Below are positions 19,263 through 27,767 of a stretch of DNA of 64,000 nucleotides, one piece after another. This DNA comes from Levilactobacillus lanxiensis (GTDB lineage Bacteria; Bacillota; Bacilli; Lactobacillales; Lactobacillaceae). The position numbers and the translations under genes are program-made. Under the pieces are notes generated by a model that was given only the letters and a program-made list of their open reading frames with translations, did not search any database and was not told the origin of the DNA. The stretch lies in contig NZ_BOLN01000006.1 of NCBI RefSeq assembly GCF_016861655.1, positions 124,001-188,000 on the forward strand, in the 5' to 3' direction. How positions within the stretch are numbered: position 1 is the stretch's first letter; each line of letters starts with the position of its first letter.

Positions 19263-19655
19263 GATGGGCAAACCAGTGCCTCCGGGACGGTGAAAAGGAG
19301 TTTGACCCAGAAAATCTTCGGACGCCATTAAAGGGCATCCCCCCAAAGGACTTTCGTAAACCTGTTCTAAGGGCTTGCTACTTCTGCATTTGTTCATGGT
19401 GAACCACATCTGTCCCTAAAAGAACACGGGAAAAACGTAAGATGGGGTAGCTGGTATTCAGCTTTAGATCAGGCAAAAAGTTGCCGCCACTATTCACATA
19501 ATCAGTGGGCAATCTTTTTGATGTACATGCCCTAAAACCAGGTCTGTAACCAGTTCACTCAGCTTGAAAACCACCTGTATCTGTCGTATACTTACCTAGA
19601 TAGCCAGGGTAAGACCCTAGTTGGAAGATATCATCTGATTAAAGGAGGAATAGGC
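19263..19655. other. Intergenic region before the toxin-antitoxin-like cassette
   Basis: No gene is recognised. The stretch carries one arm of a direct repeat (about 19417-19455, see 20288-20331) and the promoter at 19564-19592. An AGGGT-aag-ACCCT inverted repeat at 19606-19618 lies just after the promoter and could be an operator. Confidence 0.5.
19564..19592 (+). promoter_or_regulatory. Promoter of the two-gene cassette
   Basis: TTGAAA (19564-19569), exactly 17 bases, TATACT (19587-19592). Confidence 0.75.
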
Positions 19656-19835
19656 ATGGATAGTGTGAAAGACCGCAACGAACCCAAATCCATTATTGAT
19701 CAAAAACTGCTTGAAAAATTCAATCAGCATTTTGACAAAGTACGTGGAACGGGTATTCAAATGGATACTAATGCTAAGAACCAAATGATCGTTGATTTGG
19801 ATAAGCCTGTTCTTCGGGAAATGTTTAATAAATAA
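19656..19835 (+). CDS. Small acidic/basic protein, possible antitoxin
   Basis: 59 residues (begins MDSVKDRNEPK, ends REMFNK). AAAGGAGGAA at 19641-19650 gives a strong start. There is no recognised family. Its size, the shared base with the next start codon (TAATG), its own promoter and a possible palindromic operator fit the antitoxin of a type II pair. It has no transmembrane segment. The base composition is more AT-rich than the surrounding core genes. The antitoxin role is inferred from context alone. Confidence 0.6.
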   Translation: MDSVKDRNEPKSIIDQKLLEKFNQHFDKVRGTGIQMDTNAKNQMIVDLDKPVLREMFNK

Positions 19836-20209
19836 TGTTAAAACAATTTGGAATCTATTGGTTATTTGTAGATTATCATGGACATTCCAAGTCATCAGGA
19901 ATAGATGGCGAGGAACGTCCTTTTTTATTACTTAGTTATACGGATGATAGCGTTACTCTTTATCCAATATCAGGTTTTGAGCATCTTCGATATAAATCGG
20001 AATACGTTCAGAACTTAGCATTTGTTTTACGACCAAATCAAACTAATCAATTACGTAAGACGTCATATATTGCATTTAGTCATCCATCTATGGAAATGTC
20101 GGCAGAAAAATTTAAGCAAGTTGTAACAACGCTTATGGTTGCTAAATTAAGTGCTGCCGATATACAACGATTGCTGCTTTTTATGTCAAACAACAATTTA
20201 TTAAACTAG
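19835..20209 (+). CDS. Possible PemK/MazF-like toxin
   Basis: 124 residues. The N-terminal half reads like the beta barrel of the MazF/PemK fold: GEERPFLLLSYTDDSVTLYPISG (about 24-46) parallels the usual pattern of Arg-Pro then hydrophobic strand, and LRKTSYIAFSHP (about 73-84) parallels the second core strand. The C-terminal half is helical (AEKFKQVVTTLMVAKLSAADIQRLLL). Its ATG overlaps the stop codon of the upstream 59-residue gene. AT-rich composition suggests acquisition. The match is by eye and weak; an unrelated small protein remains possible. Confidence 0.45.
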   Translation: MLKQFGIYWLFVDYHGHSKSSGIDGEERPFLLLSYTDDSVTLYPISGFEHLRYKSEYVQNLAFVLRPNQTNQLRKTSYIAFSHPSMEMSAEKFKQVVTTLMVAKLSAADIQRLLLFMSNNNLLN

Positions 20210-20488
20210 TGGCATTACAAGTCAGCCTGCACTTCACTATTTTATTCATTGGTATGCCATGAATGTAATTCTACAAGCCACTTCCTTATCTAAAATTGAA
20301 CGAAAAAATGGTAAGATGGGGTAGCTAGTGAAAAATAGGTATTCGTTTCAGTAAGCAACAATCCACGACGAACTCTTCTAAGAAGTAGTTAGTCGCAGTA
20401 ATCACCAGCCAAACAATACCATGAGTTTTAAAGTACTTAACCCACTAATTAAATCTACTACGCTTCACTATCAAAAGGAGAAAATACA
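20210..20488. other. Intergenic region before rbgA
   Basis: AT-rich with no gene. It contains the second arm of the direct repeat (20288-20331) sharing GTAAGATGGGGTAGCT with 19436-19451. Confidence 0.5.
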
Positions 20489-21352
20489 ATGACTGTAATA
20501 CAATGGTTCCCCGGCCATATGGCGAAGGCCATTCGGCAAATGGAAGAAAATATTCACCTGGTCGACATCGTTTTCGAACTGGTCGACGCCCGAATCCCCG
20601 CCGCATCCCGGAACCCTGAAGTGGTCCGAATCGCCAAGGACAAGCCACACCTGATCATTATGACCAAGAAAGACCTGGCCGATCCACAACAAACGGCGGC
20701 CTGGCTAAACTACTACCGCGCGCAGAAGCAACCGGCCATCGCCATCGATTCCCGGGCCAACGTGACCCCTAAGCAGATCACCAAGATTGCCGCTAGCATT
20801 TTGGCCGACAAGCTCGCTGCCGAAAAGGAAAAGGGCCTGAAGGAACGGCCAATGCGGGCCATGACCGTTGGTGTGCCTAACGTGGGGAAGTCCACGCTGC
20901 TCAATCACCTGGTCCAACGCAAGGCCGCCCAAGTCGGCGATACCCCCGGTGTCACTAAGGGCCAACAGTGGTTGCGTTCCAGCAAGCACCTGGAATTACT
21001 CGATACCCCGGGAATCCTGTGGCCTAAATTCAAGGACCAGGAAACCGCGCAGAAGTTAGCGTTGACCGGGGCCATCAAGGACAAGCTCTACGCCAGTGAT
21101 GACGTGGCACTCTTTGCCCTGAACTTCTTCCGCCAATACCACGAAAAGGCCTTACTGGACCGTTACCACTTAGCTGCCAGCGACCTGGAACTCAGTGACG
21201 TGGACTTACTTCTCAAAATTACGCAAAAAATCGGTATGCGCGACGACTACGACCGGGCCAGCGAACGGTTGATTCTCGATGCTCGCCGGAAAAAAATTGG
21301 CGGCTTCACGCTCGACCGCGCACCACAGGCTGGTGACACTAACAATGACTAA
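20489..21352 (+). CDS. rbgA: Ribosome biogenesis GTPase RbgA (YlqF)
   Basis: 287 residues. A circularly permuted GTPase: the G4-like TKKDLAD (about 55) comes before the P-loop [14 protein letters not shown] (about 128) and the G3-like DTPGILWP (about 172). The N-terminal [14 protein letters not shown] is the family signature. It completes late assembly of the 50S subunit. AAAGGAG lies upstream. It overlaps the start of rnhB by eight bases. Confidence 0.95.
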   Translation: MTVIQWFPGHMAKAIRQMEENIHLVDIVFELVDARIPAASRNPEVVRIAKDKPHLIIMTKKDLADPQQTAAWLNYYRAQKQPAIAIDSRANVTPKQITKIAASILADKLAAEKEKGLKERPMRAMTVGVPNVGKSTLLNHLVQRKAAQVGDTPGVTKGQQWLRSSKHLELLDTPGILWPKFKDQETAQKLALTGAIKDKLYASDDVALFALNFFRQYHEKALLDRYHLAASDLELSDVDLLLKITQKIGMRDDYDRASERLILDARRKKIGGFTLDRAPQAGDTNND

Positions 21353-22130
21353 ACAACCCAGTCTGGCCAGTCTCAAGGCCAAGCTGGCCGATGTAACGAC
21401 CCCCGACGACCCCCGTTTAGCGTCATTAGCGGCCGATTCACGAAAAGGGGCCCAGTTACTCCTGAAACAGATTCAACGGCGTCTAGCGAAGGCTGAGGCC
21501 GCTGAGCAGGCCTTTCAACACCGCTTACACTACGAGCGGCCGTTCTGGGCACAGGGCGAACTGGTCGCTGGTATCGATGAGGTCGGGCGGGGGCCCTTGG
21601 CCGGACCGGTCGTCACCAGTGCCGTCATCTTGCCCCAGGACTTCGATATTCCGCTGGTCAACGACTCCAAGCAGCTGACCCCCAAGGAACGTGAGCGCCT
21701 GTACCCCCTGATTCTGGCACAGGCCGAAGCCGTTAGTATTGGTGTCGGCAGTCCCCAATTGATTGACCAAATCAACATTTATCAGGCCACGCGGGTCGCC
21801 ATGCAGCGGGCCGTGCTCGGTCTCGGGCGGGTACCCCAACAGCTAATCGTGGACGCCATGCAGATTCCGGTGGCCGTTCCCCAGACCCGGCTGATCAAGG
21901 GGGACGCCAAGAGTGCCAGTGTGGCCGCAGCCAGTATTGTGGCCAAGGTCTACCGGGACCATTTGATGGCGACCTATGATGCCCTGTACCCGGGCTACGG
22001 GTTTGCCAAGAATGCCGGCTATGGCACGGCGGAACACTTGGCTGGCCTGGATGAACGCGGGGTCACCCCGATTCATCGAAAAACTTTTTCGCCCGTACAA
22101 AAAATAATCGCGAACCAATCACGGAGTTAA
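21345..22130 (+). CDS. rnhB: Ribonuclease HII
   Basis: 261 residues. It cuts RNA in RNA-DNA hybrids and single ribonucleotides in DNA. The catalytic acids are in [14 protein letters not shown] (about 76-89; Asp and Glu) and in DAMQIPV and [21 protein letters not shown] (about 185-205). The N-terminal 70 residues form the extra domain seen in Firmicutes RNase HII. The ATG at 21345 lies inside the end of rbgA and the site before it is only GGTGAC, so translation is probably coupled. Confidence 0.93.
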   Translation: MTKQPSLASLKAKLADVTTPDDPRLASLAADSRKGAQLLLKQIQRRLAKAEAAEQAFQHRLHYERPFWAQGELVAGIDEVGRGPLAGPVVTSAVILPQDFDIPLVNDSKQLTPKERERLYPLILAQAEAVSIGVGSPQLIDQINIYQATRVAMQRAVLGLGRVPQQLIVDAMQIPVAVPQTRLIKGDAKSASVAAASIVAKVYRDHLMATYDALYPGYGFAKNAGYGTAEHLAGLDERGVTPIHRKTFSPVQKIIANQSRS

Positions 22131-22159
22131 CCCTAAAGGGGAAAAGGAGGTTGCTAACC

Positions 22160-23053
22160 ATGCAACTGACACTTCGTGATTTTTTCATGCGCTTACCATT
22201 GATTTCGGGCATCGGCCTCAAAACGACAACGACCTGCTGGCGGTGGGTCGAGGCCCAACCAGAACTGACGACCATGACCGCCGCCACGGTGTCCCAACTC
22301 TGCCGCGAAATGGCGATTCCAGCAGCCAAGGCCGACCAGCTCCAGCGTCAGCTATTTTCACCGGAAATTGCCGCCCAGGTGACCACCAATCTGACCCATA
22401 CCGGCTGTCTGACGATTGTGGACGCCGCGTACCCGGAACAGCTCCGGGAGACCTTTGCGCCACCGGTCGCGCTTTATTTTCTAGGTGACGTGCGCTTACT
22501 TCAAGCGCCGCAGCTGGCGGTCGTCGGCTCGCGGCATCCCAGTCCGTACGCCTTAGCGGCCATGCGGCTCTTACTGCCAAACGTGGTCCAACATCGCATC
22601 TGTCTCGTTTCGGGCTTGGCGCAGGGGGTGGACACACTGGCCCATCAAGCCGCCTTGGCGTACCGGGGCCACACCATTGCCGTGATTGGCACCGGACTCG
22701 ATCACTGTTACCCGGCGACCAACCGTGCCTTGATGATGGAGCTGATTCGCAGTCAGCTGATTTTCTCCGAGTATCCGTGGGGGACGCCAGGAGCCCGGCA
22801 TCATTTTCCGGAACGCAACCGCATTATTGCCGGGCTGACGCGCAGCACGTTGGTGGTCGAGGCAGCCCATCATTCGGGGAGTCTGATCACCGCCAATATC
22901 GCCCTGCAAGAAAATCGTAATGTTTTGGCAATTCCGGGGGCCCTTGACAACCCAAACTCGGTTGGTACCAACGAGTTGATCCTCGCCGGTGCCAAACCAA
23001 TCTTGAAACCTGAACATATAATAGAAGAAGTTTTAGTTGACAACTTGCCCTAA
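22160..23053 (+). CDS. dprA: DNA-processing protein DprA
   Basis: 297 residues. It loads RecA on incoming single-stranded DNA during transformation. The Rossmann-like core has VVGSRHPSPYA (about 117), LVSGLAQGVDTLAHQAAL (about 150), VIGTGLDHCYP (about 178) and FPERNRIIAGLTRSTLVVEA (about 215). The N-terminal extension is helical (about 1-80). AAAGGAGG is just before the ATG. The operon order rnhB-dprA-topA is standard in Firmicutes. Confidence 0.95.
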   Translation: MQLTLRDFFMRLPLISGIGLKTTTTCWRWVEAQPELTTMTAATVSQLCREMAIPAAKADQLQRQLFSPEIAAQVTTNLTHTGCLTIVDAAYPEQLRETFAPPVALYFLGDVRLLQAPQLAVVGSRHPSPYALAAMRLLLPNVVQHRICLVSGLAQGVDTLAHQAALAYRGHTIAVIGTGLDHCYPATNRALMMELIRSQLIFSEYPWGTPGARHHFPERNRIIAGLTRSTLVVEAAHHSGSLITANIALQENRNVLAIPGALDNPNSVGTNELILAGAKPILKPEHIIEEVLVDNLP

Positions 23054-23122
23054 GTTGAAATAAGATGTGTGGGATTATAGTGAAAAATTTAGCGAACTTC
23101 TTGTTCGTCGTAAAAACAAGTC

Positions 23123-23166
23123 GATAGGAACCGGCAAGCCCGCTAGCTAGGGCCCGGTTGCCTATC
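23123..23166 (+). promoter_or_regulatory. Leader hairpin before topA
   Basis: GATAGGAACCGG (23123-23134) pairs with CCGGTTGCCTATC (23154-23166) with one bulge. It ends five bases before the topA ribosome site and has no T-tract, so it is not a plain terminator. Confidence 0.6.
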
Positions 23167-23186
23167 AAACGAGGGAGTAATGTGCT

Positions 23187-25298
23187 TTGCCGACTACATC
23201 AAAAGCAAAATCAACGACAAAAAAGCGGCGCAAACCGCAAAAAAAATTAGTCATCGTTGAATCACCTGCGAAGGCTAAGACCATTGAAAAGTATTTAGGC
23301 CGGACGTTTAAGGTCATGCCTAGCCTGGGTCACGTGCGCGATCTACCGAAAAGTTCGATGGGGGTCGATACTGAACATGATTACGATCCGCACTACATTT
23401 CCATTCGTGGGAAGGGTGACGTCATCAAGGGCTTACGCGCCGAGGCCAAGAAGGCCAAAGCCGTTTACCTCGCATCTGACCCTGACCGTGAAGGGGAATC
23501 CATTGCCTGGCATTTAGCCCACGTCCTGAACTTAGACGTGACCGACAAGAACCGGGTCACATTTAACGAAATCACCAAGGACGCCGTTAAAGAAGCGTTC
23601 AAGACACCGCGGACCATCGACATGAACCTGGTGGACGCCCAACAAGCCCGCCGGATTCTGGACCGTTTAGTGGGGTATTCCATTTCACCACTGCTCTGGA
23701 AAAAGGTCAAGAAGGGCCTGAGTGCCGGTCGGGTGCAATCCATTGCGTTGTCCCTGATCATTGAACGGGAAAAGGAAATCAAAGCCTTTATCCCCGAAGA
23801 GTACTGGACCATCGAAGCCGACTTCAAGAAGGCCCGCCACACGTTTGGCGCTAGTTTCTATGGGCTGAACGGCAAAAAGGCCAGTTTGAAGGACAACACC
23901 GCCGTGCAAGAAGTCTTAGGCAAACTCGACAAGAATGGTGACTTTGACATCACCAACGTGGTTCGTAAGGAACGGAAGCGCTCACCACAACCGCCATTTA
24001 CCACCAGTTCCATGCAACAGGATGCCAACCGGAAGCTGAACTTCAGAACCCGGAAGACCATGATGGCCGCCCAACAGCTTTACGAAGGGATCAACCTGGG
24101 TAAGGAAGGGACGCAGGGGCTCATTACCTATATGCGGACCGACTCCACCCGGATCTCCAGCATTGCTAAGCATGAAGCCTCAACCTTTATTCATGAAAAA
24201 TATGGGGCCGAGTACGCCGCAACGAAGCCGATTAAGGGCAAGCTGCCTGAAGGGGCCCAAGATGCCCATGAAGCCATCCGGCCAACCTCTGTGTTCCGGA
24301 CGCCAGCTAGCCTGAAGGAACGCCTGAACAAAGACCAATTCCGGCTATACCAATTAATCTGGAACCGTTTTGTGGCCAGTCAAATGACCAACGCCCTCAT
24401 GGATACCATGGCCGTCACGCTCGAACAAAACGGCGTCACGTTCCGGTCCAATGGGTCCAAGATGAAATTCGAAGGGTTCTTAAAGATCTACAAGGACAAC
24501 AAGGAAAAGGATAACCTCCTGCCCGAACTGAGCATCGGTGACCAAGTCAACTTGGCCAAAACGGATCCGGCCCAACACTTTACCCAGCCACCTGCACGTT
24601 ATTCCGAAGCCAACCTGATCAAGGCGCTGGAAGAAAATGGTGTGGGTCGGCCATCGACCTATGCGCCAACGTTGGACACGATTCAACGCCGGTACTACGT
24701 CAAATTGGTCGGTCGGCGGTTTGAACCCACTGAACTGGGTGAAATCGTTGATGGCATCATCAATGAATACTTCCCAGACGTGGTCAACGTCGACTTTACC
24801 GCCAACTTGGAACACGAATTGGATGGAATCGAAGAGGGCCAACAGGACTGGGTCAAGGTCATTGACACCTTCTACAAGCCATTCTCAACCGAGGTGGCTC
24901 ACGCGGAAGACGCCATTGAAAAGATTCAGATCCGGGACGAACCCGCTGGCTTTGACTGTGATATTTGTGGGGCCCCAATGGTCATCAAGATGGGCCGCTA
25001 TGGCAAGTTCTACGCCTGCTCACGCTTCCCAGATTGCCGCAATACCAAGCCAATCGTGAAGGAAATCGGCGTGACCTGTCCCGTTTGTCACAAGGGTGAG
25101 GTCATCGAACGTAAGTCCAAGAAGAACCGGATTTTCTACGGTTGTTCTCGCTACCCCGACTGTGACTTTGTCTCATGGGACAAGCCAGTCGGCCGTGATT
25201 GCCCAAAGGATGGTCACTACCTGGTTGCCAAGAAGATTCGTGGTGGCGTGCAAATCGTCTGCCCCAACGGCGACTACGAAGAAGCCCCACAAAAATAA
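23187..25298 (+). CDS. topA: DNA topoisomerase I
   Basis: 703 residues. It relaxes negative supercoils. After a basic Lys-rich N terminus, the TOPRIM motif [16 protein letters not shown] (about 22) and the [12 protein letters not shown] acids (about 93) are followed by the active-site region [14 protein letters not shown] (Tyr near 312). Two C-terminal zinc ribbons with CDICG...CSRFPDC and CPVC...CSRYPDC (about 590-665) and a last CPNGDY piece are typical. The start is TTG at 23187, with GAGGGAG nine bases upstream; no ATG or GTG is available in frame. A palindromic leader precedes it. Confidence 0.95.
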   Translation: MPTTSKAKSTTKKRRKPQKKLVIVESPAKAKTIEKYLGRTFKVMPSLGHVRDLPKSSMGVDTEHDYDPHYISIRGKGDVIKGLRAEAKKAKAVYLASDPDREGESIAWHLAHVLNLDVTDKNRVTFNEITKDAVKEAFKTPRTIDMNLVDAQQARRILDRLVGYSISPLLWKKVKKGLSAGRVQSIALSLIIEREKEIKAFIPEEYWTIEADFKKARHTFGASFYGLNGKKASLKDNTAVQEVLGKLDKNGDFDITNVVRKERKRSPQPPFTTSSMQQDANRKLNFRTRKTMMAAQQLYEGINLGKEGTQGLITYMRTDSTRISSIAKHEASTFIHEKYGAEYAATKPIKGKLPEGAQDAHEAIRPTSVFRTPASLKERLNKDQFRLYQLIWNRFVASQMTNALMDTMAVTLEQNGVTFRSNGSKMKFEGFLKIYKDNKEKDNLLPELSIGDQVNLAKTDPAQHFTQPPARYSEANLIKALEENGVGRPSTYAPTLDTIQRRYYVKLVGRRFEPTELGEIVDGIINEYFPDVVNVDFTANLEHELDGIEEGQQDWVKVIDTFYKPFSTEVAHAEDAIEKIQIRDEPAGFDCDICGAPMVIKMGRYGKFYACSRFPDCRNTKPIVKEIGVTCPVCHKGEVIERKSKKNRIFYGCSRYPDCDFVSWDKPVGRDCPKDGHYLVAKKIRGGVQIVCPNGDYEEAPQK

Positions 25299-25326
25299 AT
25301 TTGCTTGGTCACTACCGCCTGCAGAT

Positions 25327-25481
25327 GCTAAACATTCCGCCTGTGGGGCCCGCCCGAAGCCAAAGAACGGTCTTCGGGTTCGGCTTAGAGCCCGAAAAAG
25401 CATCGGTCTCTAAGTCCGGCCGTGGCGTAAGACCGGAAAAACGCCGGCCTAACGCCACCTTCACAGGTCTACATGTTTAGC
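25327..25481 (+). other. Structured intergenic element, copy B
   Basis: The outer stem GCTAAACAT / ATGTTTAGC (25327-25335 / 25473-25481) continues with CCTGTG / CACAGG. Hairpin 1: CCCGAAG / CTTCGGG (25353 / 25372) around loop CCAAAGAACGGT. Hairpin 2: CTTAGAG / CTCTAAG (25384 / 25408). Hairpin 3: GTGGCG / CGCCAC (25422 / 25453) with internal TAAG / CCTAA, then CCGG / CCGG. It is homologous to copy A. Confidence 0.72.
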
Positions 25482-25554
25482 CTCTTCCGGCTATCGTGAC
25501 GGCTAAATTGATTTTGTGTGACTCATCGTAAGTTTTTAAACTTTAAACTAAAAT

Positions 25555-25607
25555 ACAGGTTTGTTAGGTACTTCCGCCCTAGCTGTGGAGGTGTCTAGCA
25601 AGCCTGT
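25555..25607 (+). repeat. Hairpin repeat E1
   Basis: The outer arms (starting ACAGG and ending CCTGT) form 14 pairs including G-T wobbles, with an inner helix. It is about 75% identical to E2 at 25828; similarity continues about 25 bases past the hairpin (GTTAAGATGATT). Confidence 0.65.
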
Positions 25608-25630
25608 TTGTGTTAAGATGATTTTCATAT

Positions 25631-25745
25631 GGAAGTTAAGTACGGTCTTCAGGAGCGGCTTGAAGCTTTACCCAACCCGTAAATCTTCAAGCACGACCCG
25701 TGGACTAAGGCCGGCAAGTACCCGACCTAAGTCCACCGACACAGG
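25631..25745 (+). other. Structured intergenic element, copy C
   Basis: Hairpin 1 is short (GGAAG / CTTC around a loop ending ACGGT). Hairpin 2 is GCTTGAAG / CTTCAAGC (25658 / 25685). Hairpin 3 is GTGGAC / GTCCAC (25700 / 25731) with TAAG / CCTAA internal loop, followed by CGACACAG as in copy A. A clear outer stem is missing, so this copy may be 5'-truncated. Confidence 0.62.
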
Positions 25746-25827
25746 GAGACGGTTTATCCTCTTCCGGCTAACGTCAAACTGTTTATTTTGAGAATCTACT
25801 TCGTGCCTAACTGAAATTTTCATTACT

Positions 25828-25880
25828 ACAGGTTTGTTAGATGTTTTCCACCAAGTTGTGGAGATGTCTGACAAGCCTGT
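25828..25880 (+). repeat. Hairpin repeat E2
   Basis: Second copy of the E1 hairpin, 273 bases later. The outer stem again has 14 pairs with two G-T wobbles, and the inner CCAC / GTGG helix is perfect. Confidence 0.65.
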
Positions 25881-25986
25881 TTGCGTTAACACGATTATCA
25901 TTTGAATCTGGTGCAGCCTCGTATGGGACACAATGACAACATAAAACGCAAACCACCGTTTACGGGCTGAACCAGTGTTAGCCGCA

Positions 25987-26148
25987 GGGAGGGTGAAAAT
26001 GAGCTTAGCCGTGGGAGTTACCTTAGCGGGTTCCCCGCTTAGGTAACTGCTATCTTTGAGACGTGATCCTCGGCTCAAAGTAAGCCTGGAGACCGCTTTT
26101 TGGCTCCAGGCGGCGCCCACAGCGTTCCGGCTCAGTTTTCACCCTCCC
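25987..26148 (-). other. Structured intergenic element, copy D (inverted)
   Basis: Outer stem GGGAGGGTGAAAA / TTTTCACCCTCCC (about 17 bp with GAG / CTC inside). Read on the minus strand: hairpin 1 GCCTGGAG / CTCCAGGC around CCAAAAAGCGGT, hairpin 2 CTTTGAG / CTCAAAG, hairpin 3 AGTTACC / GGTAACT with TAAG / CTAA internal loop and CGGG / CCCG tip. Confidence 0.72.
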
Positions 26149-26254
26149 GGAGGCGAGTGACCTGAGACAGTCCAAGATGAAAAGCCTGATGAGTTAGTTG
26201 TGTTTTTTCGGTGCGTTTGCTAGCATTGAGAACAGGTAGCAGGGAGGTGTTCAC

Positions 26255-27187
26255 GTGGACCAGGCCATCACAGCGTTTTTAACGTATTTACAAGGTGAGC
26301 GACAATATTCACCGGAAACGGTCAAAGCGTACCGCGAAGACCTTGAGGAGTTCACCAAGTTCCTCGCGGACAACGGGGGAACCAAGGCGTGGACGGCGAT
26401 TGACCAGTTAGACGTCGAGGTTTATCTGAGTGATCTGTACGACCGGCACTATGCCCGGACGACGATTGCCCGGAAGCTCTCCACGTTGCGGTCACTGTAC
26501 AACTTCTTGATGAGCAATGGGCAAGCCAAGGATGATCCCTTTGCCTACGTCCAGCTCAAGCACCACCAGAATCATTTACCACGGTTCTTCTACGAACGGG
26601 AAATGACCGCGTTGTTTGCGGCCGCGGGGGCCAACCCGAATGAACAGCTGGCCACTCGCGATTCGGCATTGCTAGAAGTCCTGTATGGCACCGGGATTCG
26701 GGTCAGCGAGTGTGTAAATTTAACGCTGCCCGATATTGATTTTGACAACCGGATCATGTTGATTCATGGGAAGGGTAACAAGGAACGCTACGTCCCGTTT
26801 GGCCACTACGCTAGCGACGCCCTGCAGCAGTACTTTACCGCCGCGCGAACGCCCATCATGGCGCAGCACCAGGAGACACACGCGTTTGTCTTTATCAATC
26901 ACCGGGGCCAGCAGCTGACCCCCGCCGGTGTGACGTACCTGCTGAACCAGATTATCAAACGCAGTACGTTGACTACGGAGATTCATCCCCACATGTTGCG
27001 GCACACGTTTGCCACGCACCTGTTAAACCGAGGGGCCGACTTGCGGTCGGTTCAAGAACTATTAGGTCACAGCAGCCTCTCGACCACGCAAATTTACACC
27101 CATGTGACTCGTGAGCACTTGCAGCGCGATTATCGCCAGTTCTTCCCGCGAGCCACCGAAGATAAATCTAAAGAAACCAAGCCATGA
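26255..27187 (+). CDS. xerC: Tyrosine recombinase XerC
   Basis: 310 residues. It resolves chromosome dimers at dif together with XerD. The SAM-like N-terminal domain (1-95) is followed by the catalytic domain with Arg149 (GTGIRVSE), Lys173 (GKGNKER), His246 and Arg249 (HMLRH), His272 (LGHSS) and Tyr281 (TQIYTH), a complete set. The GTG at 26255 has AGGGAGG upstream. It leads xerC-hslV-hslU with gaps of 19 and 18 bases, as in B. subtilis, but codY does not follow here. Confidence 0.93.
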   Translation: MDQAITAFLTYLQGERQYSPETVKAYREDLEEFTKFLADNGGTKAWTAIDQLDVEVYLSDLYDRHYARTTIARKLSTLRSLYNFLMSNGQAKDDPFAYVQLKHHQNHLPRFFYEREMTALFAAAGANPNEQLATRDSALLEVLYGTGIRVSECVNLTLPDIDFDNRIMLIHGKGNKERYVPFGHYASDALQQYFTAARTPIMAQHQETHAFVFINHRGQQLTPAGVTYLLNQIIKRSTLTTEIHPHMLRHTFATHLLNRGADLRSVQELLGHSSLSTTQIYTHVTREHLQRDYRQFFPRATEDKSKETKP

Positions 27188-27206
27188 TAAGGAGATCGAT
27201 TAAACT

Positions 27207-27749
27207 ATGCCAGTAAAATTTGAAGCCACGACCATCTGTGCCGTTCGGCATAATGGCCACAACGCCATGGCCGGTGACGGGCAAGTCACCATGGGCGAAA
27301 AAGTTATCATGAAGGGGACCGCCCACAAGATTCGCCGGATCTACAACAACCAAGTCGTTGTCGGGTTCGCCGGCAGTGTGGCTGACGCCTTCAATTTGGA
27401 AGAAAAGTTCGAAGCCCAACTGACCGAATACAGTGGGAACCTTCAACGGGCCGCCGTTGAACTCGCTAAGCAGTGGCGTTCCGATCAAGCTTTACAAAAG
27501 TTGGAAGCCTTACTGATCGTCATGGACAAGGACGAAATGTTATTAGTTTCCGGTTCCGGTGAAGTCATCGCGCCTGATGACGACATCTTAGCCATCGGTT
27601 CTGGTGGCAACTTTGCCTTAGCCGCTGCGACGGCCTTACACCACCACAACCAGGAAATGAGCGCCAAGGAAATCGCTGAAAGTGCCATCCACATTGCTGG
27701 GGGCATCGATATCTTTACCAACGATCACGTTATTTCAGAAGAACTTTAA
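27207..27749 (+). CDS. hslV: ATP-dependent protease proteolytic subunit HslV (ClpQ)
   Basis: 180 residues. It forms the threonine-protease dodecamer that degrades proteins unfolded by Hsl[18 protein letters not shown] shows a short propeptide before the putative catalytic Thr of [16 protein letters not shown] and [10 protein letters not shown] are family motifs. B. subtilis ClpQ also keeps a few residues before its active site. The next gene encodes the ATPase partner. Confidence 0.95.
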   Translation: MPVKFEATTICAVRHNGHNAMAGDGQVTMGEKVIMKGTAHKIRRIYNNQVVVGFAGSVADAFNLEEKFEAQLTEYSGNLQRAAVELAKQWRSDQALQKLEALLIVMDKDEMLLVSGSGEVIAPDDDILAIGSGGNFALAAATALHHHNQEMSAKEIAESAIHIAGGIDIFTNDHVISEEL

Positions 27750-27767
27750 TTGAACGGAGGAACCAAA

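Larger units (their letters stand above)
25299..26254. other. 956-base non-coding block between topA and xerC
   Basis: No credible gene is present. The block is packed with secondary structure: element B (25327-25481), hairpin repeat E1 (25555-25607), element C (25631-25745), hairpin repeat E2 (25828-25880) and element D in inverse orientation (25987-26148). Any open frames here run across the palindromes. Confidence 0.75.

Noticed and set aside
25561-26120. Open reading frames of up to 150 codons between topA and xerC
   Set aside because: They cross strong palindromes, have no ribosome sites, use no recognisable protein motifs and are explained by the structured elements.
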